Assembly (NCBI RefSeq): GCF_016714285.1
Contig: NZ_JADJNN010000010.1
Coordinates: 62,001-126,000, forward strand
DNA from: Nannocystis sp.
GTDB lineage: Bacteria; Myxococcota_A; Polyangia; Nannocystales; Nannocystaceae
Direction: 5' to 3'
Length of the DNA: 64,000 nt
Translations under genes and position numbers: made by a program
Notes under the pieces: model-generated
Database searches by the model: none
The model's input: only the letters and a program-made list of their open reading frames with translations
Told to the model about the DNA's origin: nothing
Part shown: piece by piece, positions 1 to 9,364 of the stretch
Numbering within the stretch: position 1 is the first letter of the stretch
Layout of the letters: each line of letters starts with the position of its first letter

Positions 1-3000
1 GAGTGGACGGAGAGGGCCGCCGGTGACGTCGCCAGCTTCACCGTCGAGGCCTACAAGGACGCGTCCAACGCCCTCGAGGTCGGCGCGAAGTGGGTGTGGG
101 AGCAGCTCGCCAGTTACTTCTACGAGACCCTGCCGAAGCTCGGCGGGCTCGATCCGAAGGCGCGCGAGGTCGCGGCGTACCTGCTGAGCGATCCGGTCGC
201 GCGTGGCATCGAGTCGCTGTGTGCCACGGCCGGCTGCGTGATCACGTTCGGCATCAAGCTCAAGGCGGTCTCGAGCATCAACATCGGTCTCTATGCATGC
301 GGCGGCGGCTGGGGGTTCTTCGTCGACTCGCGCTTCGACAGCCTGCAGGAGATTATCTCGAGCCCGTCGCTGTCCGTCGGCGTGTCGGCGCAGGTGACGA
401 TGGTGTTCGGGCCGGTCTCGCGGGCGAGCGGGGCGCGGGCGGTCAAGCTGGGTCTCGGCCTGAAGACGAACCCGAAGGCGAAGCTCGCGGTGAGCGTCGG
501 CGGCGTCATCCTCATGGAGGCCACGATGCCGCCGATGTTCCTCGGCGTGCGCTACGCGATGGACCTCGACCTCGATATCTTCGGCAAGAAGAAGACGGCC
601 GACGAGGCCGGCAAGCTGAAGTGGAAGGTCAAGGTCCAGGCGCCGAAGCCGAACGGCGACTTCGTGACCGATGCGATCGGGGTCGTCGGTCCGGTGGCGG
701 AGCTCGGGTGGGAGGAGCTGACGAACGGGCTGTCGGCGCAGGCGCCTCACTTCGACGCGGCCCTGCGCGCACGGGCCGACCCGGCCGACGCCGAGCGGAT
801 CCAGGCGACGGCCCTGGCGGCGGCGATGGCGGCGTACAGGCCGCGCTACTACGGCTCGGTCCGCACGCTGAAGGGGCAGACGGTGATCGGCACCAGCCAG
901 GGGGCGCTCGGGCTCGACCTCGCCGGTGACCGCAAGACCGTGCAGCTCGTGGCCGGGTTGACAGATCCAACCGGCGTGTCGTTTGAGGCCGTCGGCGAGC
1001 CGCCGCTGTACTGGTGCGCCGACGCCAACGGGACGATGAAGTTGGTGCCCTACGACAAGCAGCTAGACCTCAGGGGGACGACGTTCCGCATGGTCCGTGG
1101 GCTCGCCGGCTCGGGCGCGTCGTTCGCGGTCGCGTCCGACGGCAAGGACAACCCGCGCTGCCTCGTCGCCACGCGCGTGCGCGGTGGGATCGTCACGCCG
1201 ACGCCGGTGTTCTGCGCCGAGCGCTTGCTCGGCACCGAGGCGCCGACGAAGGAGGACGCGACCTTCCTCCTCGACCGGCCGAGCGATCAGCCAGAGGTCG
1301 CCGGCCCGCTGCTCCGGCCGGGCCAGTTCCTCCGCGTCGGCGAGTCGAAGCGCTCGGCAAACGGGATGTTCTCGCTGGTGCTCGCCGACAACGGGCGGCT
1401 GGCGATGCGACAGCGCACGAGCGGGCCGCTCGGCTCGCCGACCGCGTGGCTGGTCTACCAGCCGGGGCTCATTCAGGACCAGAAGCTCCCGTGGGCGTGG
1501 GCGAGCCCGCAGCCGGCGGCAGCGGCGGGCTATCACGCGATCGTCACGCAGGACGGGCGGATCGCCGTGCGCGCGGGCGCGGGCCCGGAACAGGCCGGCG
1601 CGACGTTGTGGCAGAGCGACGTCGTCGGCGCGCCCGGGCCGTGTTTCATGGCGATCACGAATCAGGGCGTGGTGACCCTGGTGCGCGGCACGCCGGAGTC
1701 GCCCGGGGAGATCGTGTGGTCGTCGGTGACCGGCGCGATCTACTGGCCGACGCGGCGGCGTCAGGTCGTGCTACGGGCGGATCGAGGGTTCGTGTCGGCG
1801 AACAACGGCGGCGGGGTCAACCCACCGGAGGCGCTGACACTGCCACCGGCGGAGCCAGTGCTGGCCGACGCGAAGCTCGTGAGCGGGTGGGAGGCGTTCG
1901 AGTTGCAGGAGCTGTGCGACGGCCACGTCGCGCTGCGGGCCCAGGGGCGCCGCTTCATCGGCGTCCAGGACGGCGGCATCGCGCTCACATGCCTGCGCGA
2001 CGAGGTCGGTCCGCGCGAGCTGTTCACCCGCGAGGTGCTGGGTGATGTGAACATGCAGCCGCAGGTGATCCGCCTGCGGTCGGTCGCTACCGGTGGGTAC
2101 GTCAGGGTCGGCAAGCTGCCGCTGCCGGACTTCATCAAGCTGCCGGCGCTGCTCGCAGCCGACGCGGACTCTGGGGGCGCGGCGGTGTTTCAGGTGATCG
2201 ACGTCGAGCACGACTTCACCGCGCATACAGGCCGGCTGGTCCACCTGGTCGCCAGGCACAGCGGCAAGGCGCTCGAGGTCCCCGGGGGGCGCCTCGACGA
2301 TGGCCTCGGTGTGACGCAGGGCCGATTCTACGCCGGCGATCACCAGAAGTGGATCCTCACCCACGTGGGCGGCGGGTGGTTCACGCTGACCAATCGCCAC
2401 ACCGGGAGAAACGTCGATATCTACTATGCACAGGTCGCGCCCGGGGCGATCGCCCTGCAGTGGCCGGCGCATGCGGGCGACAATCAGCGCTTCTCGCTGA
2501 CGCCGCTGGGCGACGGCTCCTACTCGATCACTGCCAAACACAGCGGCCTGCCGCTCGAGGTCGGGCAGGCCTCCCCAGAGAGCAGCGCGCCGGTTGTGCA
2601 GATGTCGCCGGGTGTCGGCGCCAATCAGCGCTGGACGATCTCGCTGGCCTCGTCCGCGATGAAGGCCCCCGACGCCTTCGAGCCGGTGTTGATCACCGAC
2701 CTCGATCAGCTCGTGAAGTTCGAGGCGATCCGGCTCAAGTCGTGGAAGGGCGACTATCTGCGCCGTCTCGACGCGGGCGCCGGGGTCACGTCGTCGCCGA
2801 CCGGTGACACGTGGCGTCTGACCCGCAACGGCGCGACGATCTGGCTCCGCTCGTCGAAGGGCGACTGTCTGCACCGCCCGAATTCGCCGCAAGGGGTCAC
2901 CACGTTCTCGATGGGCATCGGCAACGAGTGGACCCTCGAGCTGCGCGGCTCGAAGGTGCTGCTGCGCTCGTGGAAGGGCGACTACCTGCATCGCCCCGAC

Positions 3001-3072
3001 AGCCCGTCGGGCGTGACCACCTGGTCGGCGACGATCGGCAGCGAGTGGACGGTCGAGGCGCTGATTCCGTAG
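1..3072 (+). CDS. multi-lectin protein (ricin-type and fascin-like modules), 5' end outside window
   Basis: The reading frame is open from the first base, so the start lies upstream; 1,023 codons are visible. The first third is a Gly-rich, beta-strand-like region without a family I recognise. Next comes a stretch around nt 960-1275 with a GVSFEAVG start and a DATF end, like AbfB-type beta-trefoils, then three bulb-lectin-like repeats (nt 1320-1770, with QDGRIAVRAG and IVWSS). A ricin-type trefoil follows at nt 2190-2650, with QxW-like HQKW, NQRF and NQRW. The last 110 residues hold three fascin-like repeats built on SWKGDYLHRPDSPSGVTT. It is likely an exported carbohydrate- or surface-binding protein; no catalytic domain is visible. 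It converges on the next gene. Module assignments are by motif only. Confidence 0.75.
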   Translation, partial: EWTERAAGDVASFTVEAYKDASNALEVGAKWVWEQLASYFYETLPKLGGLDPKAREVAAYLLSDPVARGIESLCATAGCVITFGIKLKAVSSINIGLYACGGGWGFFVDSRFDSLQEIISSPSLSVGVSAQVTMVFGPVSRASGARAVKLGLGLKTNPKAKLAVSVGGVILMEATMPPMFLGVRYAMDLDLDIFGKKKTADEAGKLKWKVKVQAPKPNGDFVTDAIGVVGPVAELGWEELTNGLSAQAPHFDAALRARADPADAERIQATALAAAMAAYRPRYYGSVRTLKGQTVIGTSQGALGLDLAGDRKTVQLVAGLTDPTGVSFEAVGEPPLYWCADANGTMKLVPYDKQLDLRGTTFRMVRGLAGSGASFAVASDGKDNPRCLVATRVRGGIVTPTPVFCAERLLGTEAPTKEDATFLLDRPSDQPEVAGPLLRPGQFLRVGESKRSANGMFSLVLADNGRLAMRQRTSGPLGSPTAWLVYQPGLIQDQKLPWAWASPQPAAAAGYHAIVTQDGRIAVRAGAGPEQAGATLWQSDVVGAPGPCFMAITNQGVVTLVRGTPESPGEIVWSSVTGAIYWPTRRRQVVLRADRGFVSANNGGGVNPPEALTLPPAEPVLADAKLVSGWEAFELQELCDGHVALRAQGRRFIGVQDGGIALTCLRDEVGPRELFTREVLGDVNMQPQVIRLRSVATGGYVRVGKLPLPDFIKLPALLAADADSGGAAVFQVIDVEHDFTAHTGRLVHLVARHSGKALEVPGGRLDDGLGVTQGRFYAGDHQKWILTHVGGGWFTLTNRHTGRNVDIYYAQVAPGAIALQWPAHAGDNQRFSLTPLGDGSYSITAKHSGLPLEVGQASPESSAPVVQMSPGVGANQRWTISLASSAMKAPDAFEPVLITDLDQLVKFEAIRLKSWKGDYLRRLDAGAGVTSSPTGDTWRLTRNGATIWLRSSKGDCLHRPNSPQGVTTFSMGIGNEWTLELRGSKVLLRSWKGDYLHRPDSPSGVTTWSATIGSEWTVEALIP

Positions 3073-3284
3073 TGTCTGGCGGGCGATCATCGTCCGCCGC
3101 ACTGCGCCTGCTGCGGCTCGCCGCGGCCGAGGAACCGCGTCCACCGCGCTGGCGGTGAGGGAGCGTTGACCGCTCCTGGCGTCGCGGCCGGCGTTGATCG
3201 CCTCGTGCGCGGTAGCGCGCAGCAAAGGGCCCGATCATATCGATCATGTCCGTGCGAGTACCAATCTAGTCGACGGCGATCCGA

Positions 3285-4418
3285 TCAGCACTCGAGCACG
3301 AGCACCGCCGAGGTCGGGCGAGCAAACCCGCCCTGCTTGATCCCCACGGCGATCCACGGCTCGGTCGGGTGCGCTGCGAGGCACCGCGGCGAGCCTGGCG
3401 TCGGTAGGGTCCATGCAGCCAGCAATGTGTCGCCTCGCCATAGGCGGAGCCGCCCGCCCGCATCGACGCTCACCCACCGTTGCCCGTCGCACAGCGTGCA
3501 GATTGCGATGACGCTGCGCGGCTTGTAGGTCGCCCAGGTGATCGGTGGATGCGATGAATCCGGGGACGTCGGTGGCTGCACGAACGGTGCCGAGGCCCGC
3601 TCGAGCTCGTCCGCCGGCACCGCCAATCGCACCTGCGCTGGCCCATCGCCGCCCGACCAGCGGTCGAGCTCGCCGTCGAGTCCGCCGGTCAAGAAATCCT
3701 CCTGCCCGGGCAGCGCCGCGATCGCCGTCACCCGCGCGCATGCTCGCACCGGCACGACCTCGACTGCTCCCCCGCCGACGAACGGTGCCGAGACCAGCCC
3801 CACGGCGACCTTGCCCGACTCGCGGCGCCCGAGGTCCGCGCGCCACTCGACCAGCGCGAGCGAGCCGCCGCCGCCCGTCAGAACCCGCCCGCACCGCACG
3901 ATCATTCGGCTGTGTGTCAGGTGCTGGCGGCTGTCGTCGCCCCGGCATTCCAGTCGCGGCGGCGTCTCGTGCACGGAGATGCAGTCCGCCAGAAACGCCG
4001 CGTTGTGGCGCGTGATCATCGAGCTCCCCGCCAGCTGCACGCCAGTGGCGAATGGCCGCCCGATCGTGTCCTCGCTGCGGTGCACCATCACGCTGCGATG
4101 CGCGAGCTCCAGCGCCTCGACGGCGAACAGATGCGACGGGCGATAGCTCTGCCCCGAGCCGCGGGTAGCGACCGCCAAGTAGCGGTCATCGGCCGAGAAG
4201 TACACCCCCGCGATCGATGGCGCGTTCCGCTGATTCGGGATGGTGGCGAGCAGGTCGCTCGCCGCGGTGCAGCGAAACGTCCCCGTCTCGAGCTCGGCGA
4301 TCATCACTCCGCCCTCGCCGTACCAGGTGCCCCCGCCGACCGCGAGGCGCGTCCCGTCGTTCGAGAACATCACGGAATATGGCGCCCACGGCGTCTCAAG
4401 GCTCCAGACGGTCCTCAT
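3285..4418 (-). CDS. WD40-like beta-propeller protein
   Basis: This 377-residue protein starts at the ATG at 4418; upstream sequence in the same frame is low-complexity and unlike coding. At least five blade-like units are visible, each with a hydrophobic strand ending in a small-residue turn, for example VMFSNDGTRLAVGGG, GVYFSADDRYLAVATRG and GGRLRLWRGD. There is no signal peptide and no fused enzyme domain. It is probably a cytoplasmic scaffold or sensor propeller; the partner is unknown. It lies between a lectin gene (convergent) and an Mrr-type nuclease gene (same strand, 86 bases upstream), so joint transcription with the nuclease is possible. Confidence 0.6.
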   Translation of the reverse strand: MRTVWSLETPWAPYSVMFSNDGTRLAVGGGTWYGEGGVMIAELETGTFRCTAASDLLATIPNQRNAPSIAGVYFSADDRYLAVATRGSGQSYRPSHLFAVEALELAHRSVMVHRSEDTIGRPFATGVQLAGSSMITRHNAAFLADCISVHETPPRLECRGDDSRQHLTHSRMIVRCGRVLTGGGGSLALVEWRADLGRRESGKVAVGLVSAPFVGGGAVEVVPVRACARVTAIAALPGQEDFLTGGLDGELDRWSGGDGPAQVRLAVPADELERASAPFVQPPTSPDSSHPPITWATYKPRSVIAICTLCDGQRWVSVDAGGRLRLWRGDTLLAAWTLPTPGSPRCLAAHPTEPWIAVGIKQGGFARPTSAVLVLEC

Positions 4419-4504
4419 CGCGGCCACGATCTCACACGCCCGGGCACCTCGCCAGCGCGACGATCGGCCTCGACGCACCGGCCTGACTTGGGGCGAGATG
4501 GCTA

Positions 4505-5503
4505 CTATTTCTGGCGCTTGAGCTCGCCGAATTTGCCGACCTGTAGGAGCACGCCGTGGGCGGCGAGCATGTCGACGAACCTGGGGCCGTCGACGAGTTT
4601 GAGGTTCGGCTCGCTCTGGGCGGCCTGGACGGCGGGGGCCGAGAACTCCGAGGTGGTGACGAGCAGGGCCTCGGCGTAGCGCTGGCGACGGAAGGCGCCG
4701 AGCAGCTCGTCGACGTAGCGGCGGCCGACCGGGGCGGCGTAGCGCTTGGCCTGGACGGCGAGCTCGCTGCGGTGACCCCAGGCGTCGACGCGGCCGGCGA
4801 CGACGTCGACCCCGCCGTCGAAGGGTCCGCCGCGCTGGGTGACGTCGAGGTAGCCCATCGCGCGGAGGAGTTCGGCGACGATCTTCTCGAAGTCGCCGGG
4901 GTCGACGCCCATCAACCATTGCAGGGTTTGCTGCTTGACGAGCGCGTTGTGGCGGGCGACCAGGGTCTCGATCTGCGGGGCGGGGTCGGCGAGCTCGAGG
5001 CCGCCGCTATTTTCCGGGGTGGGGCCCTGCACGTAGCGGCGCCACTTGATCAGGGTGTGGGCGCGGCGCTCGGCGGTCGAGTGCGAGAGGCCGGTGAGGA
5101 CCTCGAGGCGGCGCGTCAGCGTGGGGAGGTCGAGCGGCTCGCCGGCGAAGAAAGAGGCGAAGGGACGCAGCGCGCGGGCCTGGGCGATGGCGTCGGCGAA
5201 CACCAGGCGCTCGTCCGGCGAGCCCTCGGCCGACGCGAGCAGGCGCTGGCCGAACGAGGTGACGCACAGCTCGCCGCGCGCGTTGAACTCGACGACGCCG
5301 AGGATGACCGCGGCCTGGCGGTAATACAGGAAGTGGCGGTGGTCGACGTCGAGGAGCTCGAGCAGCGTCGCCGCGTGGTCGATGCCGTCGCGGATCGCCG
5401 CGACGAGCTGGCGGACGTTGCCGAGGCGGTCGGCCTGCGGCACGTCGAGGGTGCGGTGCAGCCGATCTACCCGCGACGAGCGGGCCTGGCGGACTCTGGC
5501 CAT
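4505..5503 (-). CDS. Mrr-type restriction endonuclease-like protein
   Basis: The protein has 332 residues. The N-terminal half (about 20-195) is helical and looks like a winged-helix or DNA-recognition region. The C-terminal Mrr_cat domain (about 200-320) has the full PD-(D/E)XK pattern: Glu206 in FEKIVAELL, Asp233 in GGPFDGGVDVV and QAK at 251-253. Mrr family members cleave methylated or otherwise modified DNA, so a defence role is likely. I chose the ATG at 5503 because the upstream in-frame sequence reads through unrelated intergenic DNA. No methyltransferase is adjacent, which fits a type IV enzyme. It is divergent from another PD-(D/E)XK gene 291 bases away, forming a small putative defence pair. 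Confidence 0.8.
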   Translation of the reverse strand: MARVRQARSSRVDRLHRTLDVPQADRLGNVRQLVAAIRDGIDHAATLLELLDVDHRHFLYYRQAAVILGVVEFNARGELCVTSFGQRLLASAEGSPDERLVFADAIAQARALRPFASFFAGEPLDLPTLTRRLEVLTGLSHSTAERRAHTLIKWRRYVQGPTPENSGGLELADPAPQIETLVARHNALVKQQTLQWLMGVDPGDFEKIVAELLRAMGYLDVTQRGGPFDGGVDVVAGRVDAWGHRSELAVQAKRYAAPVGRRYVDELLGAFRRQRYAEALLVTTSEFSAPAVQAAQSEPNLKLVDGPRFVDMLAAHGVLLQVGKFGELKRQK

Positions 5504-5794
5504 GTTCGAAGCTTCGCTCGAGGGCGACGGCTTCGGATACTGAATTGGTGGGGCTGGATCGAGGCGTCTGCGCGTCTGCGCGCTTAAGTCGAGACCCCCG
5601 TGCCGGAGGCTCACGGCCTGGATCCCGCCCTCGTGGCGTAGGGCAACGCGGTTAGCACCGGGGCAGTCCCAAGCCGAGCGTGAAATACAAGGCGAACGGC
5701 GCATGAATCGAGAAGCGATAACCAGTGCATGTGCGTAGGCTGCGTTTCCGCATCGATCTCGGTCCGTGTATGCTGCGCACGGACGGAGGACAGG

Positions 5795-6852
5795 ATGGAC
5801 GCACTTGATGCTGCTGAGGCCGTGCTGAGGGATGAGGGCGGACCTCTCCACTATCGGGAGATCACGGATCGTGCTCTGAAGCGACGCCTCTGGACAAGCG
5901 AGGGCAAGACACCCGAGGCGACGGTCAACTCGCGGCTGGCGGTCGACATTCAGGAACGAGGAGAAGAGTCGCGCTTCGAGCGGGTCTCACCAGGGACATT
6001 CTCCCTGCGAAATGTGCGCAAGAATGGTCGAGGAGCCCGCGGGGCTGACGCTGTCCGAACGGCACCGCATATCGTCGAGGCGCAGGATAAATCCCGACAG
6101 AAGCTGGGCGTGCAGGAGATTCGCGATCTCGCGCGTCAAATCGTCAAGGACAGCCCAGAGGGCATTCGCTATGGGCAGCTGTTGACGCAGATCCTTGATC
6201 GCCATCCAGCAACGCCTCGAAACACAGTGCAGGGATCGATTTGGAACCTCGACGTGCAGTTTCCGGCGGAAATCTTCAAGCCCGCTCGCGGGTTGTTTAA
6301 GGCTGGCCCAGCGAGCGAACCGGCGGTCGTCGCTGCGACAACGGCACGTTCTCCGGATCGCCTCAAAGAGGAGGCATTTTACGAGCCCTTCGCCGATTGG
6401 CTGAAGAATGACGCTGGTGATGCAACGGATGCGATGGCGCTCGGCGGTTCAGGGCTAGGTCTAAGTGGGGTACGCCTGATGTCATCGGTATCTACAAGCC
6501 CCAGCCCTCCGACCGAATTAAGTTCCCGCATGAGATCATCTCTGCAGAGATCAAGATAGAGCCCCAGGCACCGGTCGTGGCGTTTGGCCAGGCGGTCGCA
6601 TACAGACTTTTCTCGACCAAGACGTACGTTGTCATGCCGAGGACGATCGCTACAGAAGATCGCGATCGCCTTGAGGCCTTGTGTATGTTGTTCGGTGTCG
6701 GGCTGGTTCTCTTCACGCTGAATCCTCAGCAGCCCGATTTCACGATTCGTATGCGTGCCCAGCGCTTTCCTCCGGATATGTACTTTGTTAACGAGTTCGC
6801 GGATGGTCTCCATCGGCTCGACAAGGATACATTTAATCGCCTGTTCCAATAG
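5795..6852 (+). CDS. HARE-HTH / PD-(D/E)XK nuclease-like protein, frameshifted near 6460
   Basis: It starts at the ATG at 5795 behind GGAGGA. Residues 1-70 match the HARE-HTH winged helix (AEAVLRDEGGPLHYREI, then VNSRL and FERVSPGTFSL), a domain found in restriction enzymes and chromatin proteins. A linker leads to a second wHTH-like part (KDSPEGIRYGQLLTQIL). The nuclease motif GTPDVIG with AEIK (PD-(D/E)XK spacing) is read only after changing frame near 6450-6465. The downstream frame then runs to a stop at 6850-6852. The joined protein would be about 350 residues. Base composition is visibly less GC-rich than the flanks, suggesting acquisition. A sequencing indel and a true inactivating mutation are both possible. 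Confidence 0.7.
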
Positions 6853-7210
6853 CGAGTGGCGATTTCGACGGATGGGTACTGAGCCGCCTCCTCGTGCGCT
6901 TCACTTACATGCGAGGGGTAGCACGGCTGATCGGTCCCTGTGCCAACGGTAACCTCGGTGAGCCAGAGACTGTACTCTCCGCCGAGCGGCGCACCCAGGC
7001 CGTCGCTGACGAAGTCGGCGACGCCCAAGAGGGCGCTTTGCAGGGCAGGCCGAGTCGCTGCCGATAGTGTCCTGGGCCACCCACGACCATACCGACCACC
7101 GAAGTGGCTGGTTCGGGTACGGATAGGGGGCGGTCCTTAATGCGGCACTTGGTGGTGCGCGTCGTCGTCGGACAGGATCTGCGTGCGCGCTGAACCGTCC
7201 CGTCCAACGC
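6853..7210. other. gene-free stretch
   Basis: I see no convincing gene here in 358 bases. The minus strand has a short run with Gly-rich, secreted-protein-like composition (reading GGEYSLWLTEVTVGTG), which may be a further scrap of the FG-GAP-type protein remnant that follows. No RNA gene or clear promoter stands out. Confidence 0.4.
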
Positions 7211-8019
7211 TCACATGCACATGATCGGCGCGGCGTCGTCGTCGTTGTTCGTATAGATGCACTCGAGCGTCGTCTTGCCGCCCATGCCGTCGTCGTTGCC
7301 GTTGACGGTGACGTTGCCCATGACGACGCCGTCGTGTTGGCAGCTGACGGTGACGCATTGCTCGGACTCGAGGGCGGCGTCGGTGGTGGCGACGCAGAGG
7401 ATCTTGCCGTCCATGGGGTCGCCCTCGTAGAAGGCGATCTTGAGGCCGGCGCCGACGGTCTTGATGCCGCGGTTGCACACCTCGGCGGAGAGCTCGGCCG
7501 TGTTACCCATGAGTTCGCACGCGAGTTTGTCGGTGGTGATATCCGGGAGGGCGGTCGGCGGGATGTCGCCCTGCTGGTTCTGGCGGTAGTTGTTGAGCGT
7601 CGGATCGAGGAAGTTCTGGTTCCACTTGGCGGTCTGCGGGATCGTGGCGTCGTCGTTGACGTTCGTCACGTTATATGCGTGTTGGTTCCAGATGGGCCGC
7701 GAGGAGGACCAGCGGTCGAGCTGGTCGCGGAGGATGCGGACGCCGGTCTTCTTGGCGCCGATCGGGTGCTCGGCGCGGCAGGTGTTGCCGACGCCTGGGG
7801 TCATCGCGGGCGGAGCGGCGCAGACGTGGCCCGCCGTACATTCGTTGTTGTTCACGCAGCGGCAGTAGCCGGCGTCGCAGGTGTTGGACCCGCAGTCAGC
7901 ACCGGACATACAACGGACGCCGCGGTGGATCGGGTCGATGGCCGGGCAGCCGACGTTGCAATTGGCGTTGGAGCCGATCACGATCTCGGTGTTCTGGTCA
8001 TTGTCCAAGAGCGGGTAGG
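7211..8019 (-). pseudogene. C-terminal remnant of an FG-GAP/VCBS-type Cys-rich surface protein
   Basis: About 270 residues read well from roughly 8017 down to the stop at 7211. The sequence has the style of the C-terminal part of large myxobacterial FG-GAP surface proteins: EIVIGSNANCNVGCP, a Cys-rich knot (CGSNTCDAGYCRC, then ECTAGHVC), and the block LDRWSSSRPIWNQHAYNVT with NNYRQNQQG. The N-terminal repeats expected of such proteins are absent. The frame continues upstream of 8017 into palindromic, apparently non-coding DNA, so no native start exists. I take it as a 5'-truncated remnant in a decayed patch. Confidence 0.6.
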
Positions 8020-8020
8020 A

Positions 8021-8050
8021 GGCCGAATTGGCGGGCAATTCGGCCGAATT
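8021..8050. repeat. GGCCGAATT inverted/direct repeat
   Basis: GGCCGAATT (8021-8029) is matched by its exact reverse complement AATTCGGCC (8037-8045) across a 7-base spacer. A further direct copy of GGCCGAATT overlaps at 8042-8050. The repeat sits exactly where homology to the FG-GAP remnant ends. Confidence 0.6.
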
Positions 8051-8066
8051 CGGGGACTTTTTGCCC

Positions 8067-8109
8067 GTGGTACGATTTTGGGTCGAAAATCGTACCAAAA
8101 TCGTACCAC
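8067..8109. repeat. 15-bp perfect inverted repeat with nested tandem AAAATCGTACC
   Basis: GTGGTACGATTTTGG (8067-8081) is perfectly complementary to CCAAAATCGTACCAC (8095-8109). Inside it lie two tandem copies of AAAATCGTACC (8086-8096 and 8097-8107) facing an inverted copy GGTACGATTTT (8069-8079). The left arm can therefore pair with either right copy, giving two mutually exclusive stems. It could be a binding site, a mobile-element end or a transcript switch; nothing in the sequence decides between these. Confidence 0.7.
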
Positions 8110-8157
8110 GCGAGGGGGATCTCACAGCCGCGCAGGAGGGCCTCCGCGGGGCCTGCT

Positions 8158-8179
8158 GCGGGCTGTCTCGACAGCCCGC
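8158..8179. terminator. strong GC hairpin
   Basis: GCGGGCTGT pairs perfectly with ACAGCCCGC around the tetraloop CTCG, and the flanks extend the stem imperfectly (GGGCCTCCGC against GCGGAGGGCC). No T-tract follows on either strand, so calling it a terminator is only a guess. It may belong to the same palindromic cluster as the repeats at 8021-8109. Confidence 0.35.
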
Positions 8180-8356
8180 GGGCCGGGCGGAGGGCCACGA
8201 TCTGACGGTCCGTTCCTTGGCTTCGGCGATCGACGCCGGAATCAACGGAAGGCTCCGGGCGAGCCGCTGACCCGCCTCACGACCTCGACTCTAACAGAGT
8301 CGCATAGAATAGCGCGGGCTCTGGCCTCGTGAGCTTGTCAGACGCCAGGGTGCCCT

Positions 8357-9190
8357 TCAGTCACCGATGAACGGGAGATGCTCGGCCAACGCCTCGCCCC
8401 CGAAACCAGCGCCGATCCCTGCCACCGTGCAGCCAATGCCAACCGCCGCCGCTGCTCCAGGTCCGCCCGCTGCGAGGGGAGCAGCTCCGGTCACGCACCC
8501 TTGCGTCACCGCGACGCCGGCCGCGAGCCCCACGGCCTTCCGCGCGGCCTTCTTGACGTCTCTCTCCCTGAGAGCCTCGATGATCTCGGCGATATCAACG
8601 GCCGAGCCGAGGACCTTCGTGGAAGATTTCATCAACCTGATGCCCTTCGCCGCCCGCCCCAGATCCTTGAGCGCCGAGGCCGACAAACTTCCCCCGCGCC
8701 TGAGCTTCTCCACATTCTCCAGCGCGGCGTTCAGAGCACCGACGGGCAGTGCGGTGACGCCTGCCAGCGTGAGCTGTTGTAGGAAGGCTTCGAGGAACCT
8801 CGGATCCGTCTCACCAGTACGCTCGATCAATTGCTGCTCAAAGCGGCTCCGCAACGCCTCCAAATTGACCGGATGCGGCCCCGGATCGACCACCGATATT
8901 TCGCCACCCTCCTGGCACCCGAGCTTCGCGTCCTCCCGCAGTGCGGAGACGCCCGACAAGACTACTTGCCCCGCGGGAGCCCAGTCGTTCGGCGTTAGCG
9001 GTATGCACGGCTTCTCGAGTCTCTTGCAGTGGCCGAACGGAAATACGTTCACGCCCGGGACATGATCCGCAACCCCACCCGCCGCGTGGAAGATCGATTC
9101 GACCTGGCTCAGCCCCAGGCAGACGAGCGACGATGGCGAGCACCCTGCGTTGCACCGAAGGGTGGCAGTTGAGACGACCAGACGTGGCAT
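8357..9190 (-). CDS. DUF4280 PAAR-like spike protein with hydrophobic Gly-rich tail
   Basis: The protein has 277 residues. Residues 1-105 follow the DUF4280 pattern seen in PAAR-like tip proteins of T6SS and related contractile systems: Cys-rich start (LRCNAGCSPSSLVC), FPFGHCKRL, CIPLTPNDWAP, VVLSGVSAL and a closing GGEISVVDPG. A charged helical linker follows (about 110-205). The tail (about 215-277) is rich in Gly and Ala with several short hydrophobic runs, as in membrane-inserting glycine-zipper segments; a toxic or membrane role is inference. No Shine-Dalgarno is evident before the ATG at 9190. It sits in a decayed region but is itself intact, 4 kb from vgrG-loaded T6SS genes. Confidence 0.65.
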   Translation of the reverse strand: MPRLVVSTATLRCNAGCSPSSLVCLGLSQVESIFHAAGGVADHVPGVNVFPFGHCKRLEKPCIPLTPNDWAPAGQVVLSGVSALREDAKLGCQEGGEISVVDPGPHPVNLEALRSRFEQQLIERTGETDPRFLEAFLQQLTLAGVTALPVGALNAALENVEKLRRGGSLSASALKDLGRAAKGIRLMKSSTKVLGSAVDIAEIIEALRERDVKKAARKAVGLAAGVAVTQGCVTGAAPLAAGGPGAAAAVGIGCTVAGIGAGFGGEALAEHLPFIGD

Positions 9191-9364
9191 GGATCACGGA
9201 GGATAGGCGTGACTTCTCCCGGCGACCATCCCAAGTGCACTGGCATCCATCCAGTCGACGTTGGCGACTCGTCCCGTACTCGAGCCGCATCTCATCGATC
9301 TCGACGCTCTACGCCCCCGGCCGACTCACCCGACCCCGGGACCGCAAGCAGCCCATATTACCAA

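Noticed and set aside
3078..3098. hairpin GGCGGGC/GTCCGCC between convergent genes as a terminator
   Set aside because: The stem is short, has a G-T pair and no T-tract on either side; not better than expected in GC-rich DNA.
6905..7207. 100-codon minus-strand frame in the gene-free stretch
   Set aside because: No start signal, mixed composition and no family motifs; at best a scrap of the neighbouring remnant.
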